A stretch of 35,062 bases of DNA from assembly GCA_018241185.1 (NCBI GenBank), contig JAFEEH010000259.1:1-35062 (forward strand), written 5' to 3'. This DNA comes from Pseudomonadota bacterium. GTDB lineage: Bacteria; Pseudomonadota; Gammaproteobacteria; Burkholderiales; Burkholderiaceae_C. The notes under the pieces were generated by a model that ran no database searches, was not told where the DNA came from, and worked only from the letters and a program-made list of their open reading frames with translations. Each line of letters opens with the position of its first letter. The stretch's first letter is position 1. Shown here in pieces: positions 32,499 to 35,062 of the stretch. The translations under genes and the position numbers were made by a program.

Positions 32499-32524
32499 GA
32501 AGAAAAGCCCGCTCTCGGCGGGCT
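32499..32524 (-). terminator. Terminator or attenuator upstream of the tail tube gene
   Basis: On the minus strand, AGCCCGC (32524-32518), a five-base loop, GCGGGCT (32512-32506), then TTTCTTC. It stands within the late gene series, 15 bases before the tail tube ATG, so either antitermination or a separate tail promoter is implied. Confidence 0.6.
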
Positions 32525-32546
32525 GGTTGCAGAAACTTTGCGGCCG

Positions 32547-32900
32547 TCAGCGGGCCAGGATGAAATCGAAGGCCATGCCGATGCGGTATCGGCGCGTCTC
32601 GAAATTGCGCTCATCGGCGATGTAGGCCACCAGATGGGCGGCGGGCTCGATGGCAGCACGGACCGCGCTGGCGAGGACCTCGATCGTGTCGTCGGCGTCC
32701 GCCCAGCAGTCCACCTGAAGCCGGAACACATCGGCCGCAGCGCCGTCGAAGGCGTTCTCGGCGAAGCCACCCGGAGCCGTCCAGGTGACGTAGGGGCGCA
32801 CCACCCCCTGTGGTGCAGACCCGTGGCGATAGGCGCGATCACCGATCAGCGCCTGCACCGTGGGCGACCCCATGAGCAGCGGATAGACGGGCGGGAGCAT
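32547..32900 (-). CDS. Tail completion protein (DUF3168-like)
   Basis: The protein has 117 residues. YPLLMGSPTVQALIGDRAYR at the start, then PYVTWTAPGG and the strand FRLQVDCWADADDTIEVLAS are the DUF3168 pattern (HK97 gp10/lambda U neighbours). It caps the tail end that meets the head. It overlaps the upstream gene by one base. Confidence 0.8.
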   Translation of the reverse strand: MLPPVYPLLMGSPTVQALIGDRAYRHGSAPQGVVRPYVTWTAPGGFAENAFDGAAADVFRLQVDCWADADDTIEVLASAVRAAIEPAAHLVAYIADERNFETRRYRIGMAFDFILAR

Positions 32901-33403
32901 CAGCGTCCCTTCGACGCCTTGCGGATGGCAAGCTTCACGCCGCGCCCGAGCTGGTCGACCACCTCCTTGAGGGCGCGCTCCCGGCTGGTCATGTAGGCCG
33001 GCGTCGCCCAGGGTTCCGCCGGCTGGTCTTCAGTGCCGAGCTCCAGCCAGCGGCCCGTGGCGACTGCGGTGACCGGCTTGCCCTTGTTGAGTCGGCCGTC
33101 AGGGTACGTGCGGCTGCGCGCGATCAGAACGCGGTAGCGCTCGCTGGCCAGGCTGCGGCGCGGATTCGGATCACGCCGGACGACGATCGCCTGCTCAAGC
33201 ACTCGCGTGGAGACGTAGCCGTGCGACTGGGTGTCGGTCACCACTTGACGGATGTTCGCCTGCATGGCTTTCTGAACAACGACTCCACCTTTGCGCAGAG
33301 CCGACTTCACAGGGCCACCGCGCTTGCTCACGATCTCGGGCGGCAGGCTCTTGAGCGTGTCGAGCACGTCATCCAGGCCGTGGAGCGTCTTGGTGTCAGC
33401 CAT
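32900..33403 (-). CDS. HK97 gp10-family head-tail joining/tail protein
   Basis: The protein has 167 residues. GLDDVLDTLKSLPPEIVSKR, then ALRKGGVVVQKAMQANI and the ending WLELGTEDQPAEPWATPAY are typical of this family, where the last motif (W.E.GT....P..P) is the family signature. It helps join head and tail. It overlaps the upstream gene by 8 bases. Confidence 0.82.
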   Translation of the reverse strand: MADTKTLHGLDDVLDTLKSLPPEIVSKRGGPVKSALRKGGVVVQKAMQANIRQVVTDTQSHGYVSTRVLEQAIVVRRDPNPRRSLASERYRVLIARSRTYPDGRLNKGKPVTAVATGRWLELGTEDQPAEPWATPAYMTSRERALKEVVDQLGRGVKLAIRKASKGR

Positions 33404-33614
33404 TCAGACCTCGGTGGTCGTCCGGTCGCTGCGGGTCATCGTCGTCCGGCTCCGGCAGTTCGACAGGGAAGAACTCGCAGGCCACCACCACGGGCTCGCC
33501 AGCGGTGAAGGTGACCGACATGCTGCGGGTGCGCTCGGGCACGCCAAGCTCGGTACGCAGAAGGTCGCACAGCTCTTGTCCGCGCCCGGAATTGGTCATC
33601 AGCAGCTTGGCCAT
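33396..33614 (-). CDS. Small phage protein, unknown
   Basis: The protein has 72 residues from ATG 33614, two bases after the previous stop. The beta-like core (SMSVTFTAGEPVVVACEFFP) precedes an acidic, Pro-rich tail (ELPEPDDDDPQRPDD). I do not recognise a family. It is encoded tightly between head-closure and gp10-like genes, so it is probably a minor joining component. Confidence 0.6.
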   Translation of the reverse strand: MAKLLMTNSGRGQELCDLLRTELGVPERTRSMSVTFTAGEPVVVACEFFPVELPEPDDDDPQRPDDHRGLNG

Positions 33615-33616
33615 TG

Positions 33617-33958
33617 CTAGGTTCCTTCTCGAATCCCACGCTCCGCGAGGAGAGTGAGGTGGCGCCGCAGCGTTGGGTCTGCGATCACCTCGGTGATGTT
33701 GTACGCATACCCCTCATGGCGGATGCGCATGGCGGCGGTGACGGTCAGGGCCGGGTCATACCGGACGAGGAAGCGGACGCGAGTGCCAGCCATCTCTGTG
33801 TCAGCGGCCAGGATCTCTCGCCCGCTCAGCGGCACGATGGCGGCTGGCAGGTTCTCCGCCACCGACACCCAGTTCTCGGAGACCGCGCCATTCAGGGGGT
33901 CCCTGGTCGAGGCCGGCCGGTCGATCGCAATGCGGTGCCGCAGCTTGTTCGCCAGCAT
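33617..33958 (-). CDS. Head closure protein (SPP1 gp16-like)
   Basis: The protein has 113 residues. LRHRIAIDRPASTRDPLNGA at the start, a WVSV strand, then GREILAADTEMAGTRVRFLV and YAYNITEVIADPTLRRHLTL are the standard pattern of head-tail adaptors of this family. The start overlaps the upstream stop (ATGA). Confidence 0.82.
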   Translation of the reverse strand: MLANKLRHRIAIDRPASTRDPLNGAVSENWVSVAENLPAAIVPLSGREILAADTEMAGTRVRFLVRYDPALTVTAAMRIRHEGYAYNITEVIADPTLRRHLTLLAERGIREGT

Positions 33959-34308
33959 CAGATACCCATCCGTACCCGATACGGGAAGAGCTTCACTTCC
34001 GCCGCACGCCGGAGTGCTGCAGCATCTGCGGGCGTCACGTCGTCGGCCTGTGCCTTGACCAACATGGCAACGCAGGGAAGAACCTCCGGCGCGACGTTCT
34101 CAGCCGTGGCGACTACCTCCGGTATCGGATCGCCATTCGCATCGAACAAGGGTGGGTAGTCCTGCGGCAGCGTCGGCAGTTGCTTGCGGTTCAGGAAGCG
34201 GCACAGCTCCGACTCCGCAGCGTCGATCAGGCTCTGGAGCATCACGTCGTCGCTGTTGTGGGTGTACCGCAGCAGGGCCTTCACCGCCGAAAGTTGAATC
34301 ACGCTCAT
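33958..34308 (-). CDS. Head-tail connector protein (gp6-like)
   Basis: The protein has 116 residues. SAVKALLRYTHNSDDVMLQSLIDAAESEL, with C.FLNR following, matches the gp6/gp15 connector family that sits under the portal. It begins at ATG 34308, overlapping the upstream stop. The last part (AEVKLFPYR) is typical for the family. Confidence 0.8.
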   Translation of the reverse strand: MSVIQLSAVKALLRYTHNSDDVMLQSLIDAAESELCRFLNRKQLPTLPQDYPPLFDANGDPIPEVVATAENVAPEVLPCVAMLVKAQADDVTPADAAALRRAAEVKLFPYRVRMGI

Positions 34309-34939
34309 TGCAGCGCCTCGTCCAGCGTCGTCCGCTTGAACATGTCCAGGGCCGAGACCCTGGACGCATTGACGACCTCCACCCCCGCCAGGCGCACCGA
34401 GATCGTCCGGAACTGGGCCGGCCAATGCGCCGCGCCGTGGGCATCGCCCAACCCTCGGGGGTGGCTCCCATGCCAGTGGGTCTTTCCGCCCGTGTGCTGG
34501 CAGTCGTACCCCAGCATCACGATCCGCCGGGCACCCCAATACGCAGCCAGCACCAGCGCCATCGCGCCGCTGTTGGTACGGTCACGGGGAACCCAGTTCA
34601 CCACACGCTCGCCACCCGGCACCTTCTGCGGCGAGACCAGCAGACCGGCAAAGACCTGCCGTGCCTCGCCCAGGTGCTTGTCCCACCATGCCCGGTCCAG
34701 GGCGTAGAGCACGTCGGCCCACGGACATGCACGGAAGGTGGTGTTGGTCACGAAGACGCCGCGTCCTTGCGCCTGCGACCGCCACGCCCGGACTGTTTCG
34801 CAGTCGTCCCGAGTGAGGCTGGGGCCGCTGGCGATGCAGACGACTTCTCGCCAGCGGCCGTAGAAGGGTTGTCGGCGGTGGCTGCCACCAGCACGACCAG
34901 CCCGCGTCGGCGCAACGCATCGGCGTGCTGCGGGGAGAC
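34305..34939 (-). pseudogene. Phage head-region protein with sugar-transferase/DUF115-like fold, 5' end lost to IS
   Basis: About 210 codons are open up to the IS junction. VVCIASGPSLTRDD, then VFVTNTTFRACPWADVLYALDRAWWDKH and IVMLGYDCQHTGGKTHWHG are found in phage proteins located near head genes; the GPSL motif resembles the nucleotide site of the DUF115/sialyltransferase-like fold. No in-frame ATG, GTG or TTG occurs in the phage part before the conserved region, so the start codon is beyond the insertion. The IS end supplies a chance GTG at 34967 in frame (MGQFWMEI...), which may still allow expression. Confidence 0.6.
34748..34939 (-). pseudogene. C-terminal fragment of an upstream phage gene cut by the IS
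   Basis: In a second minus frame, overlapping the gene above, the stretch after the IS junction reads VSPQHADALRRRGLVVLVAA and ends in a Lys/Arg/Ser-rich tail with stop at 34748. This looks like the end of a small head protein whose gene overlapped the next. Which of the two overlapping frames is real near 34750-34939 is not certain. Confidence 0.3.
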
Positions 34940-34944
34940 TGTTG

Positions 34945-34967
34945 ATTTCCATCCAGAACTGACCCAC
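34945..34967 (+). repeat. IS21 terminal repeat, copy 1
   Basis: ATTTCCATCCA followed by GAA and CTGACCCAC; it begins five bases inside the IS end. Probably a transposase binding site. Confidence 0.75.
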
Positions 34968-34978
34968 TTGGCCCGGTA

Positions 34979-35001
34979 ATTTCCATCCAAATCTGACCCA
35001 C
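34979..35001 (+). repeat. IS21 terminal repeat, copy 2
   Basis: ATTTCCATCCA followed by AAT and CTGACCCAC, 34 bases after copy 1 (about three helical turns). Confidence 0.75.
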
Positions 35002-35045
35002 GTAAGAACCCTAACCTGCTGCTTTTGGTGGCAGGAGCAATAGGA

Positions 35046-35062
35046 GTGATTGACGTGGCGAC
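35046..35062 (+). CDS. istA: IstA transposase, first codons only
   Basis: GTG ATT GAC GTG GCG gives M-I-D-V-A, the start of IstA proteins of one IS21 subgroup (recalled). AGGAG at 35033-35037 lies eight bases upstream. The window ends after six codons. Confidence 0.55.

Larger units (their letters stand above)
16644..35062. mobile_element. Siphovirus-type prophage, left attachment site through the tail and lysis region, IS-interrupted
   Basis: A tRNA 3' fragment at 16644-16680 marks the left boundary. Rightward lies a single minus-strand late region with an order close to lambda/HK97 siphophages: head-tail joining, tail tube, G/T chaperone, tape measure, tail tip, J, fiber and lysis, plus cargo genes. 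The head genes, integration genes and right attachment site are not in the window. An IS21-type element starts at 34940. Base composition of the cargo genes (17.5-19.3 and 21.2-23.5 kb) is visibly less GC-rich than the host part and the phage structural genes. Confidence 0.9.
34940..35062 (+). mobile_element. IS21-family insertion sequence, left end only
   Basis: The element starts with TGTTGATTTCC at 34940 (IS21-family ends are TG...CA) and shows two copies of ATTTCCATCCA-N3-CTGACCCAC, as IS21 elements have multiple terminal repeats. A leader and the first codons of istA follow. The phage late genes stop abruptly at the junction. The rest is outside the window, so target duplication cannot be checked. 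Confidence 0.8.

Noticed and set aside
1-35062. CRISPR arrays
   Set aside because: No regularly spaced direct repeats with unique spacers were seen. The repeats present are terminators, IS ends, protein-coding repeats and the small-RNA pair.

Overview
This GC-rich window suggests a Comamonadaceae-type betaproteobacterium. That reading rests on a LigC/PmdC-like enzyme of protocatechuate 4,5-cleavage, a cytochrome c4-like protein, TamA/TamB, and dense operons with GTG and TTG starts. It is an inference from gene content, and I cannot name a genus. The left edge looks like a contig end, because the first ~70 bases of the first gene carry probable sequence errors.

Host part (1-16643). The order is: the 3' part of a LigC-like dehydrogenase gene; a promoter and structured leader driving a three-gene overlapping operon (GIY-YIG protein, winged-helix-like regulator, unknown protein); an aldo/keto reductase broken by one in-frame amber codon; a convergent diheme cytochrome c gene with a clear terminator; a MoxR ATPase, small membrane protein, GNAT acetyltransferase and VWA-protein cluster; an Fe(II)/2-oxoglutarate dioxygenase; the outer-membrane assembly pair tamA-tamB; and several small hypothetical genes. 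Between 15.3 and 16.1 kb lie two copies of what looks like one small-RNA family. Each has a base-paired stem closing a CU-rich loop with an anti-Shine-Dalgarno core, followed by a UUCG terminator hairpin, and the stem shows compensatory differences between copies. I regard this as the most interesting unassigned signal.

Prophage part (16644-34939). A 3' tRNA fragment (T-arm and acceptor end) at 16644-16680 is the probable left attachment site. To its right, almost everything lies on the minus strand as the late region of a long-tailed, lambda/HK97-like siphophage. Read right to left, it holds head-tail connector, head closure, HK97 gp10-like and tail-completion proteins, the tail tube, a G/GT-type tail assembly chaperone pair with an A7 slippery site, tape measure, three tail-tip proteins, a gpJ-like protein, tail fiber and fiber assembly genes, two holin-like membrane proteins, endolysin, and an Rz/Rz1 spanin pair. 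Cargo genes are a family 11 glycosyltransferase (fucosyltransferase-like) divergent from a methyltransferase, set between fiber and lysis genes, and a large surface lipoprotein next to the attachment site. No integrase, repressor, terminase, portal or capsid gene is visible.

Right edge (34940-35062). The left end of an IS21-family element, with two terminal repeats and the first codons of istA, interrupts the prophage in the head region. The prophage is therefore probably defective, although its tail and lysis genes read through intact.
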